Assembly: GCA_038049695.1 (NCBI GenBank)
Contig: CP142451.1
Coordinates: forward strand, 67,275,501 to 67,339,500
DNA: 64,000 nucleotides
Direction: 5' to 3'
Source: Cinnamomum chago
Lineage: Eukaryota; Streptophyta; Magnoliopsida; Laurales; Lauraceae
In this document: one piece after another, positions 49,524-60,702 of the stretch
Position numbering within the stretch: position 1 is the first letter of the stretch
How the letters are laid out: every line of letters starts with the position of its first letter
The notes under the pieces: generated by a model
The model's database searches: none
Told to the model about the DNA's origin: nothing
The model's input: only the letters and a program-made list of their open reading frames with translations
Translations under genes and position numbers: made by a program

Positions 49524-49693
49524 AACCGGTTAACCGGTTGGTTAACCGGCAGTGTAGCCGGTTAACCGGGCTTTGCAGGCCGGTCAACCGGCCACACTGA
49601 AATTGCAGAAATGGCAGCTCCCAGTTATTTCTTCTGCAGGAAGTGCTGCAGTGCAGCCGGTTAACCGGACTATGCAGGCCGGTTAACCGGCCA
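49524..49693. repeat. CCGGTTAACCGG palindrome cluster, G 5' LTR
   Basis: Opens with the perfect 16-nt palindrome AACCGGTTAACCGGTT (49524-49539). It continues with at least five GCCGGTTAACCGG or GGCCGGTCAACCGGCC-type copies. Confidence 0.93.
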
Positions 49694-51835
49694 CACTGAG
49701 ATTTCTTGGAAAACTGGCCCTTAGCCATTTCTTGCACAAATTTCATTTCAAATAGTCGGGTTGACCTGGTCTCGCACCGGTTGACCCGATTCACGCTGTT
49801 TGTGCAGGAAGTGACTGAAAGTTGGTTCTTCAATCAAAACTCAGACTCCTTACACCCAAATGGACTTGATACTTAGGATTTTACTTTAGAAAGTGTTTAA
49901 AGCTGGATCATCAATCTTTCTAAGGTTTCAGAGTATGCGGTCAATCACCTAGGCCTGGTTGTTTGACCGGACACGCTGTAAGCCTTTAGAAACGATATAA
50001 GTTGTCCAGGAAGCCTGATTCAGATTAGTTAGTGCACTCGGTTGATCTTCCCGGCCAGGAAATCCACCGAGCTCACAACACATCAGGTTCACCTGGAAAA
50101 CCCTGATTGTTCCAGTTTTCAACACTTAGGAGATATGATCAGTTGTGGGGCCCATTGACCATCCAAATGAGCATTTGTCAGTGTCCTAAGCCCGAGTCAA
50201 CGGTGTGGCTCAACCTTGACTCGCGGGGACCACTGTTTAGAGTTTTGGTTGATAATCTAAGATGATTCGACCTCCAAGAGTTGTCATAGATGCCATTAAC
50301 TAACTAAGCACCAAATACAATATTTTACGGCATTAATGACATCGTTTAGAGATCGAATTACCGGAGATAGACCCGAACCTAAAGTGGCCCATTTACCTAG
50401 GATTGGACCGTTGCTTTTCCCGTTGATTCTCTGATTGAAGTTTATACTTCACTGTGATTTTACTCTGTCATTCTTAGATCTTTAGATAGTTGTTTACTGT
50501 TAATTAAACATAATTGGAAGACCTGAACCTAGGGTATCTAGAGGTGACCCGATGGTGTGATTTCGGAGATCATTGACCTGTGTCTGTGTCTAGGCGGGCC
50601 CTTAATGGGCCTAAGAGTTGAGATGTGAACCATTTAGCTTGAAGAGGTAGTTTCTATTGGCTGTTAAGCTGTTATGGATTGTAATGGAACTGTTTGTCAG
50701 TAGTAGATGGATTGGTTGCCTCGTTTGGACGGTTTTAGACCAGGCCATGTACTGATGGGCCTTGGTATGGATCCAACGAGTGGGCCTGGATCTTGAATGA
50801 GATCCAGAGTCTGTATTGAGATGTGTGGACCTTATAGAGGTATTGTTAGGACCTTGTTCACGCAAGGCAAAGCCTAGACAGACACAGACCTTAGAGTTAT
50901 TCTCGAGTCGGCATGAACATTCACTCGGTTGATTTAAGCTCAGCCTGTGGACTGATCATCCCCGGTAGGAGCTAGTTGAGTATGGTGAAGCTATCATGAT
51001 GAGCTGTGTGGTTAAGACGGCAAGGTGTCATACCGTGCCGATCTGGAGTGATGAGATGATGAGTTGATGAGTGATATTCGGGGTTAGTTATTCCCTGGTG
51101 AGATTCCCCACCGCGACTGTGTTCAGTATGGGAGGGCCGCGGCATAATATCCCGCGGTATTCCAGCTCGTGTGAATGTGCCACATTGTTTATAGTAGTTT
51201 AGATGTTTCTATTTATACTGAATCTTTATGATTTAAATGCACAACTGCCTAGTTCATTTCCTTGTTACTCATTTAATTTATGCACCTGTCTTTACTTCCT
51301 TCGATATATATGTGCTATGTTAGTAGTATGCTGTATCTTGCAAGATCGTTTAGATCTGACCCATTCTATGGTGCTTAGGCCTTGACCCAGAGATTCCCGA
51401 CGACGCACTAGCCCTCGTGGAGGCACCTGTAGCCAGAGAGTACGCTTGGGGCTCGGCCGACACGGATGTCGAGCCGGAGGGCGAGGAGTACATTCCAGGG
51501 TTCTGAGAGTTTATGTTATTTTGGGTTTTGAGTGACATTTGTAGTGAGAAGGGTAGAATGAAAAATGTATAACTTTAAATTTACATTGAATCATTTTAAT
51601 TAGACCACTGTTCTGCTTTCCTTTAATATACATGATACCTATTGCTTCCGCTCTACTTAAATGTTATGCTTCCGCAAGTTTTAACCATTGAATATTATTC
51701 GGTTCAAAAAGTTTTAAATTGGACCTCACTGCGGCCTACGATCTTGGAAGTTCTCGGATTTTCCGGGAAGTAGCGCGCCAATTTCGGGTGATCGAACGAG
51801 TATATCGGTATCCGGAATTGGGGCGTTACATTTTA

Positions 51836-51851
51836 TGGTATCAGAGCCAGG
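51836..51851 (+). promoter_or_regulatory. G primer-binding site (tRNA-iMet)
   Basis: TGGTATCAGAGCCAGG, five bases after the LTR end, is complementary to the 3' end of plant initiator methionine tRNA. Confidence 0.95.
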
Positions 51852-51997
51852 TTGGTCTCTAGGAAATAAAACACACTAGAAACCATAGGACGTAGTGAGG
51901 ATTCGAGCGATGGGATACGTGTAAGGACGATGGATTGGGTAGAATCAGTGTAGTCTTAGGTCTTGACTTAACTGACGCAAGTTCTTCTTCATGACAG

Positions 51998-52915
51998 ATG
52001 TCTGGAGGCAGTGCACCACGAGAGACGATAGCTATCGACGAGCTGTCCGCCCATGAACGTCGTTTCGAGAGATTTCTCCAGGCCTTCCTTGCTTCTCAGG
52101 AGGCCCAGACCGCAGCTCACCAGAGGCAGACAGAGGATTTTGCGGAGTTTCAGGCGCAGGTCCTGGATGTTATTGATAAGGTGGCTCCGCCAGCCCCCGA
52201 GGATGTGCTGGTTCGGGGGGCAGACCCGAACCTTATCTTTGAGAGGTTCCTCAAAAGGGGACCGCCTGAGTTCACGGGAGCAGACGACCCTATGGTGGCG
52301 GACGACTGGATCGTCCGGATGGAGAAGATCTTCCGAGTCTTCGAGTGCTCGGGGCGCCAGAGAGTGCAGTTAGCGGCTTACATGTTCCGCGGCGTCGCGG
52401 AGGATTGGTGGAGGACCATGCAGAGGCCCTATGAGGAGATTGGGGACGAGGTAGCATGGACTGCCTTCAAGACTGACTTCCTTCGGAAGTTCATCCCCAC
52501 CCATGTCAGAGAGCGTAAGCTCCGGGAGTTCCAGACTCTCGTCCAGGGTAACGTGACAGTCTCGTAGTACGAGGTTCGCTTCACCCAGCTGTCCCGGTTT
52601 GCAGAGGCGCTGCTCACTTCAGAGGCCGAGAGGGTTCGGCGGTTCGTCGACGGTCTCAGCGAGGAGATTCAGATCGCCATGACCTGCATTGAGCTGCCTA
52701 CCTACGAGGAGGCTTTGAGGAGAGCTTTCTGGGCAGAGGAGCATCTCCAGCGGCTAGAGTCCACTTGCCAGCAGAAGCGACTCCGGATCACTCCGATCAG
52801 GCAGCAGCCCATGCCTCTACGACAGCTACAGCCATTTCAGAGGTAGAGGCTGGCCGGGCAGTTCCAGCCTCCGCATCAGCATCGTCAGCAGCAGCAGCCA
52901 CAGCATGGACCCCGA
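51998..52915 (+). mobile_element. G gag region
   Basis: Starts at ATG 51998 (MSGGSAPRETIAIDEL). The gag core reads FLKRGPPEFTGADDP, VRMEKIFRVFECS, AEDWWRTM and FLRKFIPTHVRERK, a typical chromovirus gag. It leads into the CCHC knuckle at the start of the pol entry. It is near-intact, with about one break. Confidence 0.9.
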
Positions 52916-55900
52916 GTGTGCTACGACTGTGGAGAGCCAGGGCATATCTCCAGGTATTGCCCGCTCCGTGGAGGTCAGCCTCAGATGCTTCGACTTCCCG
53001 CACCTCCGGCAGCTCCAGCCCCAGCTCCAGCGGCTCAGCCCGCACGTCAGGCTGCACTTCCACCTCAGCAGCAGCAGTACCGTGCTCATCAGCAGCAGGC
53101 ACGGGGACCTCAGCAGCCTAGAGGGCAGCCCTTTCACCGTGGACGTCACCAGAGGCACCAGGGCCAGCAGCATCATCAGCAGAGACCCCAGGCTGTGGGT
53201 CGAGCTTTTGCACTCACTCATGAGGATGCAGAGGCTGCAGGCGACGTCGTCGAAGGTACCCTTTCTATTTGTGATCACCCTGCTAGAGTATTGTTAGATC
53301 CAGGGGCGACACATTCGTTTGTGTCGTCTGCCTTTACTTTAGTCTTTGGTGGAGTAGGTGAGGCTATGCCCTGCACCTTAGTTGTGTCCACTCCGATGGG
53401 TAGGAGTGTGGTGTGTCAGACTTACCACCCCAGATGCCGAGTGCAGATCGGGGAGTGCATTTTGCTTGCAGATCTGATCGTGCTACCCATGCATGACTTC
53501 GACGTCATTTTGGGGATGGATTGGTTGGCTAGATATCGAGCAGTGATGGATTGCTTCAAGAAGACAGTCAGATTCTCCATCGAAGGTTCAGACGACACGA
53601 TCGAGTTTGTGGGTGAGAGGAGATCACCTAGCACTCGGATGATTTCGGCACTGAAGGCCGAGAGACTGATGAGATCAGGTTGCGAGGGCTACATCGCTTT
53701 TGTCTCAGAGGACAAGGAGTCTAAGAGAGTCGAGAAGATTCCAGTTGTTTGCGAGTTTCCAGATGTATTTCCCGACGAGATCCCGGGATTGCCGCCTATT
53801 CGAGAGATCGACTTCACCATCGAGCTTGCACCAGGCACGGCACCGATTTCGAGAGCTCCCTATCGCATGGCTCCAGCAGAGCTGCGAGAGTTGAAGACTC
53901 AGTTGGAGGAATTACTAGAGAAAGGCTTCATCAGGCCGAGCGTATCGCCATGGGGCGCACCAGTTCTCTTCGTGAAGAAGAAGGATGGATCGATGAGGAT
54001 GTGCATCGACTACCGGCAGTTGAACCAGGCAACAGTAAAGAATAAGTATCCTCTTCCCCGGATCGACGAGCTTTTCGACCAGCTTCAGGGTGCGCAGTTC
54101 TTTTCGAAGATAGACTTGAGATCGGGATACCATCAACTGCGAGTCAGAGATCAGGATGTGCAGAAGACAGCGTTCCGATCCCGCTATGGCCATTATGAGT
54201 TTCTCGTGATGCCGTTCGGGTTGACGAATGCACCAGCAGTGTTCATGTCTTTGATGAACAAGATCTTCGCACCGTACCTCGATAGCTTCACGGTGGTCTT
54301 CATCGACGACGTGTTGGTCTACTCAAGGACCAGAGAGGAGCATGAGCAGCATTTAAGGACGTCTCTCCAGTTGTTGCGCGACAACCAGTTGTACGCGAAG
54401 CTCAGCAAGTGCGAGTTTTGGTTGGAGCAGGTAGTCTTCCTTGGACACATCATCTCCAAGGATGGGCTAGCAGTGGACCCGGCGAAGATAGAGGCAGTGA
54501 CAAACTGGGCCAGACCGAAGAATGCCACAGAGATCAGGAGCTTCCTCGGATTAGCAGGCTACTACCGCAGATTCGTCAAGAGTTTCTCCACGATCTCAGT
54601 ACCGTTGACCAAGCTGACACGGAAGGATGTGCCGTTCGTTTGGTCCGATGCTTGCGAGAACAGCTTTCAAGAGCTGAAAGAGAGATTGACGACAGCACCG
54701 ATCTTGTCTTTACCTTCCGGCAGTGGTGGATTCGTAGTCTTCACCGACGCTTCAGGGACCGGTCTTGGATGTGTTCTGATACAGGAGGGCAAGGTTATTG
54801 CCTATGGATCGCGCCAGCTGAAGGAGCACGAGAAGAAGTACGCCACTCACGACTTGGAGCTTGCAGCAGTCGTTTTTGCCTTGAAGTTGTGGCGGCACTA
54901 TCTCTACGGCGAGAAGTTCGAGGTGCACTCAGATCACCGCAGTTTGCAGTACCTGTTCACGCAGAGCGACCTCAACAACCGGCAGAGGAGGTGGATGGAG
55001 TACATCAAGGACTACGACTTCCCCATCAAATACCATCCTGGTAAGGCGAACGTCGTAGCAGACGCTTTGAGCAGGAAGACCGCCCTCGTCAGTTTCCTAG
55101 CAGCAGAGGGTGTGTGGACCGACGTCTTCAGCAGTTTAGACGTCCAGTTTCAGCCACTCAGCGAGAGAGTGTTGCTTGCCACCATGACAGCGTGGGAACC
55201 AGAGTTGCTGGGCAAGGTCAAGGACAGTCAACGCAACGATCCGAAGCTTGTCAGAGTGATCGAGCAGATTGACCAGAGGCCAGAGTTCAGACTGATTGGA
55301 GGAGTGCTCTACTACCAGGACAGATTGTGCGTGCCAGACATCCAGGAGCTGAAGAACGAGATTCTTGCAGATGCACACCACAGCAGATACTCGATTCACC
55401 CCGGCAGCACCAAGATGTACCAGAACCTGAGGAGCTACTACTGGTGGAACAACATGAAGAAGGAGATAGCTCGTTATGTCTCCAGGTGTTTGACGTGCCA
55501 GCAGATCAAGGTCGAACACCAGAAGCCGCCAGGACTACTTCATCAGCTTGAGATTCCCCAATGGAAGTGGGAGCACATCACCATGGACTTCATCGCAGGA
55601 CTTCCAGCCACCAGGAGACGCCACGACGGCATTTGGGTGATCGTGGATCGGCTGACCAAGTCAGCTCACTTCTTGCCAGTGTCGATGAGAGCAGGACTCG
55701 ACGTCCTTGCTAAGCTGTACGTGGACCGGATTGTCTCGTTGCACGGAGTTCCAGCTTCGATTGTTTCAGACAGAGACCCGAGGTTCACTTCTCATTTCTG
55801 GGAGAGTCTTCAACAGGCTTTGGGCACCAAGTTAAGCTTCAGCACAGCCTATCATCCTCAGACAGACGGCCAGACAGAGCGCACCAACCAGACACTAGAG

Positions 55901-56710
55901 GACATGTTGAGAGCCTGTGTCTTGGATTTCAAGGAGAATTGGGAGGATTCCTTGCCACTTTGTGAGTTCGCCTACAACAACAGCTTCCATGCGAGCATCA
56001 AGATGGCACCGTTCGAGGCTTTGTACGGGAGGAGATGCAAGACCCCAGTTTGCTGGGAAGAAGTTGGTGTCAGGAGCTTCCATGGTCCATCCATTGTCAG
56101 CGACACCAGCGAGAAGGTTCGGCAGATAGTTGAGAACCTGAAGGTCAGCCGCAGCAGACAGAAGAGCTATGCAGACAACCGGCGCAGACCGCTCGAGTTC
56201 GAGAAGGGAGACAGAGTTTTCCTGAAGGTTTCTCCGGCTAGAGGTACCCTGAGGTTTGGTGAGAAGGGTAAGCTAGCGCGGAGATATGTTGGACCCTTCG
56301 AGATCAGATCGAGAGTTGGAGACGTCGCCTACAAGCTTCAGCTACCGCCAGAGCTTTCAGGAGTGCATGACGTGTTCCACGTCTCCATGCTGAAGAAGTA
56401 TGTGGAGGACCCGACCCACATTCTTTATCACGAGCCACTCAACATCCAGCCAGATGCTTCGTACGTCGCCAGGCCAGTCGCGATTATCGACACCAAGGAT
56501 CAGGTGCTCCGAACCCGAACCATTCATTGGGTGAAGGTTCAGTGGGAGCATCACACTCCGGAGGAGGCTACGTGGGAGCTACGCAACCAGGTGGAGAAGG
56601 ACTATCCGCATCTTCTACCCAGGTATGTTCTACTCTTGTTTTACATTTGGGGAGAAATGTTTTTAAAAGGAGGGAATGATGTGAGGTCCCACCCTTGGTG
56701 GGCCCTCTAA
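52916..56710 (+). mobile_element. G zinc knuckle and pol region
   Basis: One long frame. CCHC knuckle [14 protein letters not shown] (52919-52960); aspartic protease [13 protein letters not shown] (about 53290); reverse transcriptase about 53850-54450 with [17 protein letters not shown] and FIDDVLVYS; RNase H about 54730-55075 ([11 protein letters not shown]); integrase zinc finger about 55395-55505 ([14 protein letters not shown]); core about 55570-56080 ([25 protein letters not shown]). The C-terminal part has [10 protein letters not shown] and a chromodomain-like tail ([17 protein letters not shown], about 56525-56580). Chromodomains steer integration to certain chromatin. Codon use is GC-rich compared with the surroundings. 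Confidence 0.95.
56664..56679 (+). promoter_or_regulatory. G polypurine tract
   Basis: AAAAGGAGGGAATGA lies directly before the 3' LTR start TGTGAGG. Confidence 0.85.
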
Positions 56711-59700
56711 GGGCTATTTTATAGGCTAATTAATCTTAATTTATCTTAATTATTGTTTAATTATGTTAATCTTCGCTAATCTTCACTAATCTTTGCTAAT
56801 TACTACTAATTATTGCTAATCTTTATTAATCTTGGTTAATTACTGTTTTAATTGGGCTAGTTTGGGGCTAATTATATTGACTAGTGAGATTTCCTAAGTT
56901 AGTTAGGTTAACTTAGTAGGTTAGTGTTTTTAATTAGTTGGGTGCATGAATTAATCTTAGGCTTAGTTAGTAGTGTCTAATTAATCAAGTTAATTAGGTT
57001 GGGTTAGCTAAATGTGCTCTCTAGAACCTTCTTTCCTAATGACCCAACTACCCTCAAACCCTAACCCTAATCCCATTAAACCCTAGGGCTAAACAAGTCA
57101 TTAGCTACCCCACTAATCCTATAAAATGTCTCTTAACTCTTGCAAACCTAAAACCCTAAACCTAATCTCAGCCCCCATTCCCAAGAAAACCTCCAGCCCT
57201 CTTCCCAAGAAAACTGCCCTAGCCCATTACTGTTCCTCCCAACTACCTCCATCTCCATTGCAACACTCTTCTCCTCCTTCATTTCCTCTCATACGTTGGA
57301 GAGAGACAACCAGCTACTGTTGCTGGGATTTTGGTGAGAAGCTGATCCACCCCATCTTCCTTCTCCCTCTCTTCATTCCTCTCATCCGTGACTCTGCTGG
57401 AATTCCACCTGGAAGCTACAGCAGAGCTGCTATTGCTGGAACCACATCATACTGCTGCCTTTTTCCTCTTCTTCACTTCATATGGAGCAGCCACCCCCCC
57501 CCCTCCATCTTTCCCATTCCACTACCAGCTACTGTTGTGCTGAATTCGAGCTGGGACATCTTCCCAGCAGCAGCAGCTGCTACCACATCTCCATCTCCCC
57601 TGTTGTGCTGGAAAACCCATCTTGAAGCTCTGCTGCTGTCTTCTTCATTTCCAGCTACTGCTACAGCCACTCCATCACTTCCCTCATCTCCTTCTCTCCA
57701 TTTCCCTACTGTTACTCTGCTGAAAGTTTCCCCGGGCTGTGCTGCAACTACTTCTTCTCTGCTGGAATATTTCCTCTGTGACTGTCTTTCTAGAGGCAGC
57801 AGCTACATCATCTTCTTCCTTTTCAATTCCTCACCTGGGAGGCCCAGCTGTTGCTGGAATCTGGTTTAAAGAGCTGCTGTGTCTTCTTCCCTTTCATTCC
57901 TCTCTTCTTTCCATTGCTGGAACTGTGCTGGAGGCTGCTGTTATTATTGGAAACAACTCTTAAGAGCTGCTACAACAGCTGTGCTTCATCTTCTCCTCAT
58001 CTCACAGCTGGAACTTGGATCTCTACTGTTATCTCTCTATTTCTCTCTACAAATCTCTCTCAATTCAGCTAAAAGGCAAGTGCATCAAACTACTAACTTA
58101 GGATATGTGTTTTATTCTGTGATTCCCTTGTTTTCAGTTCTTATTATGTTCAGTTTAGTCTAGATTTCACATGAGCTTTGTTTTATGTTTTTGGATGGAA
58201 AGGTCACTGATGGATGGGGGTTTCCACCCCCCATTTGGAAGATCAGTGGGCCATAAGGTGATGGATGGATGGTTTTTGTGTTGTTAATTGATTAGAAGTG
58301 TTTGGGTGAAGTTTGGAAGAGATTGGAAGTAGTTTGGGTGGAAATGGAGCCAAAACAGAGTGACTGCAGAAACTGGGTTTTGTCCCAGTTTCGTGTAACC
58401 GGTTAACCGGTTGGTTAACCGGCAGTGTAGCCGGTTAACCGGGCTTTGCAGGCCGGTCAACCGGCCACACTGAAATTGCAGAAATGGCAGCTCCCAGTTA
58501 TTTCTTCTGCAGGAAGTGCTGCAGTGCAGCCGGTTAACCGGACTATGCAGGCCGGTTAACCGGCCACACTGAGATTTCTTGGAAAACTGGCCCTTAGCCA
58601 TTTCTTGCACAAATTTCATTTCAAATAGTCGGGTTGACCTGGTCTCGCACCGGTTGACCCGATTCACGCTGTTTGTGCAGGAAGTGACTGAAAGTTGGTT
58701 CTTCAATCAAAACTCAGACTCCTTACACCCAAATGGACTTGATACTTAGGATTTTACTTTAGAAAGTGTTTAAAGCTGGATCATCAATCTTTCTAAGGTT
58801 TCAGAGTATGCGGTCAATCACCTAGGCCTGGTTGTTTGACCGGACACGCTGTAAGCCTTTAGAAACGATATAAGTTGTCCAGGAAGCCTGATTCAGATTA
58901 GTTAGTGCACTCGGTTGATCTTCCCGGCCAGGAAATCCACCGAGCTCACAACACATCAGGTTCACCTGGAAAACCCTGATTGTTCCAGTTTTCAACACTT
59001 AGGAGATATGATCAGTTGTGGGGCCCATTGACCATCCAAATGAGCATTTGTCAGTGTCCTAAGCCCGAGTCAACGGTGTGGCTCAACCTTGACTCGCGGG
59101 GACCACTGTTTAGAGTTTTGGTTGATAATCTAAGATGATTCGACCTCCAAGAGTTGTCATAGATGCCATTAACTAACTAAGCACCAAATACAATATTTTA
59201 CGGCATTAATGACATCGTTTAGAGATCGAATTACCGGAGATAGACCCGAACCTAAAGTGGCCCATTTACCTAGGATTGGACCGTTGCTTTTCCCGTTGAT
59301 TCTCTGATTGAAGTTTATACTTCACTGTGATTTTACTCTGTCATTCTTAGATCTTTAGATAGTTGTTTACTGTTAATTAAACATAATTGGAAGACCTGAA
59401 CCTAGGGTATCTAGAGGTGACCCGATGGTGTGATTTCGGAGATCATTGACCCGTGTCTGTGTCTAGGCGGGCCCTTAATGGGCCTAAGAGTGGAGATGTG
59501 AACCATTTAGCTTGAAGAGGTAGTTTCTATTGGCTGTTAAGCTGTTATGGATTGTAATGGAACTATTTGTCAGTAGTAGATGGATTGGTTGCCTCGTTTG
59601 GACGGTTTTAGACCAGGCCATGTACTGATGGGCCTTGGTATGGATCCAACGAGTGGGCCTGGATCTTGAATGAGATCCAGAGTCTGTATTGAGATGTGTG

Positions 59701-60702
59701 GACCTTATAGAGGTATTGTTAGGACCTTGTCACGCAAGGCAAAGCCTAGACAGACACAGACCTTAGAGTTATTCTCGAGTCGGCATGAACATTCACTCGG
59801 TTGATTTAAGCTCAGCCTGTGGACTGATCATCCCCGGTAGGAGCTAGTTGAGTATGGTGAAGCTATCATGATGAGCTGTGTGGTTAAGACGGCAAGGTGT
59901 CATACCGTGCCGATCTGGAGTGATGAGATGATGAGTTGATGAGTGATATTCGGGGTTAGTTATTCCCTGGTGAGATTCCCCACCGCGACTGTGTTCAGTA
60001 TGGGAGGGCCGCGGCATAATATCCCGCGGTATTCCAGCTCGTGTGAATGTGCCACATTGTTTATAGTAGTTTAGATGTTTCTATTTATACTGAATCTTTA
60101 TGATTTAAATGCACAACTGCCTAGTTCATTTCCTTGTTACTCATTTAATTTATGCACCTGTCTTTACTTCCTTCGATATATATGTGCTATGTTAGTAGTA
60201 TGCTGTATCTTGCCAGATCGTTTAGATCTGACCCATTCTATGGTGCTTAGGCCTTGACCCAGAGATTCCCGACGACGCACTAGCCCTCGTGGAGGCACCT
60301 GTAGTCGGAGAGTACGCTTGGGGCTCGGCCGACACGGATGTCGAGCCGGAGGGCGAGGAGTACATTCCAGGGTTCTGAGAGTTTATGTTATTTTGGGTTT
60401 TGAGTGACATTTGTAGTGAGAAGGGTAGAATGAAAAATGTATAACTTTAAATTTACATTGAATCATTTTAATTAGACCACTGTTCTGCTTTCCTTTAATA
60501 TACATGATACCTATTGCTTCCGCTCTACTTAAATGTTATGCTTCCGCAAGTTTTAACCATTGAATATTATTCGGTTCAAAAAGTTTTAAATTGGACCTCA
60601 CTGCGGCCTACGATCTTGGAAGTTCTCGGATTTTCCGGGAAGTAGCGCGCCAATTTCGGGTGATCGAACGAGTATATCGGTATCCGGAATTGGGGCGTTA
60701 CA
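56680..60702 (+). repeat. G 3' LTR
   Basis: 4,023 bp, nearly identical to 47809-51830. TAAT array 56767-56846, TATAAAA 57120-57126, palindrome cluster 58397-58566. Differences are mostly single bases plus a C-run length change near 57490. Confidence 0.96.
58397..58566. repeat. CCGGTTAACCGG palindrome cluster, G 3' LTR
   Basis: Identical in layout to 49524-49693, opening with AACCGGTTAACCGGTT. Confidence 0.93.

Larger units (their letters stand above)
47809..51830 (+). repeat. G 5' LTR
   Basis: 4,022 bp. It contains a phased TAAT array (47896-47975), a TATAAAA box (48249-48255), a CT/CTG-rich stretch (48300-49190) and the CCGGTTAACCGG palindrome cluster (49524-49693). Open frames in the CT-rich part start right at the TATA box and differ in length between the two LTRs, so I do not call them genes. 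Confidence 0.96.
47809..60702 (+). mobile_element. Element G: Tekay/Del-like chromovirus (Ty3/gypsy)
   Basis: 12,894 bp with LTRs of about 4,022 bp starting TGTGAGGTCCC and ending GGGGCGTTACA, a tRNA-iMet PBS, gag-pol and a polypurine tract. The duplication TTGGG lies at 47804-47808 and 60703-60707. A chromodomain-like tail after integrase and the very long LTRs point to the Tekay/Del chromovirus lineage. I count about a dozen differences between the LTRs (about 0.3-0.4%), i.e. of order 0.1-0.2 million years at 1.3e-8. It looks nearly whole, with about one break in the coding part. Confidence 0.96.

Noticed and set aside
52797-53297. Frames overlapping the start of G pol on both strands
   Set aside because: They arise from CAG/GCC-rich linker sequence in other frames; the pol frame with its zinc knuckle and protease is the real one.
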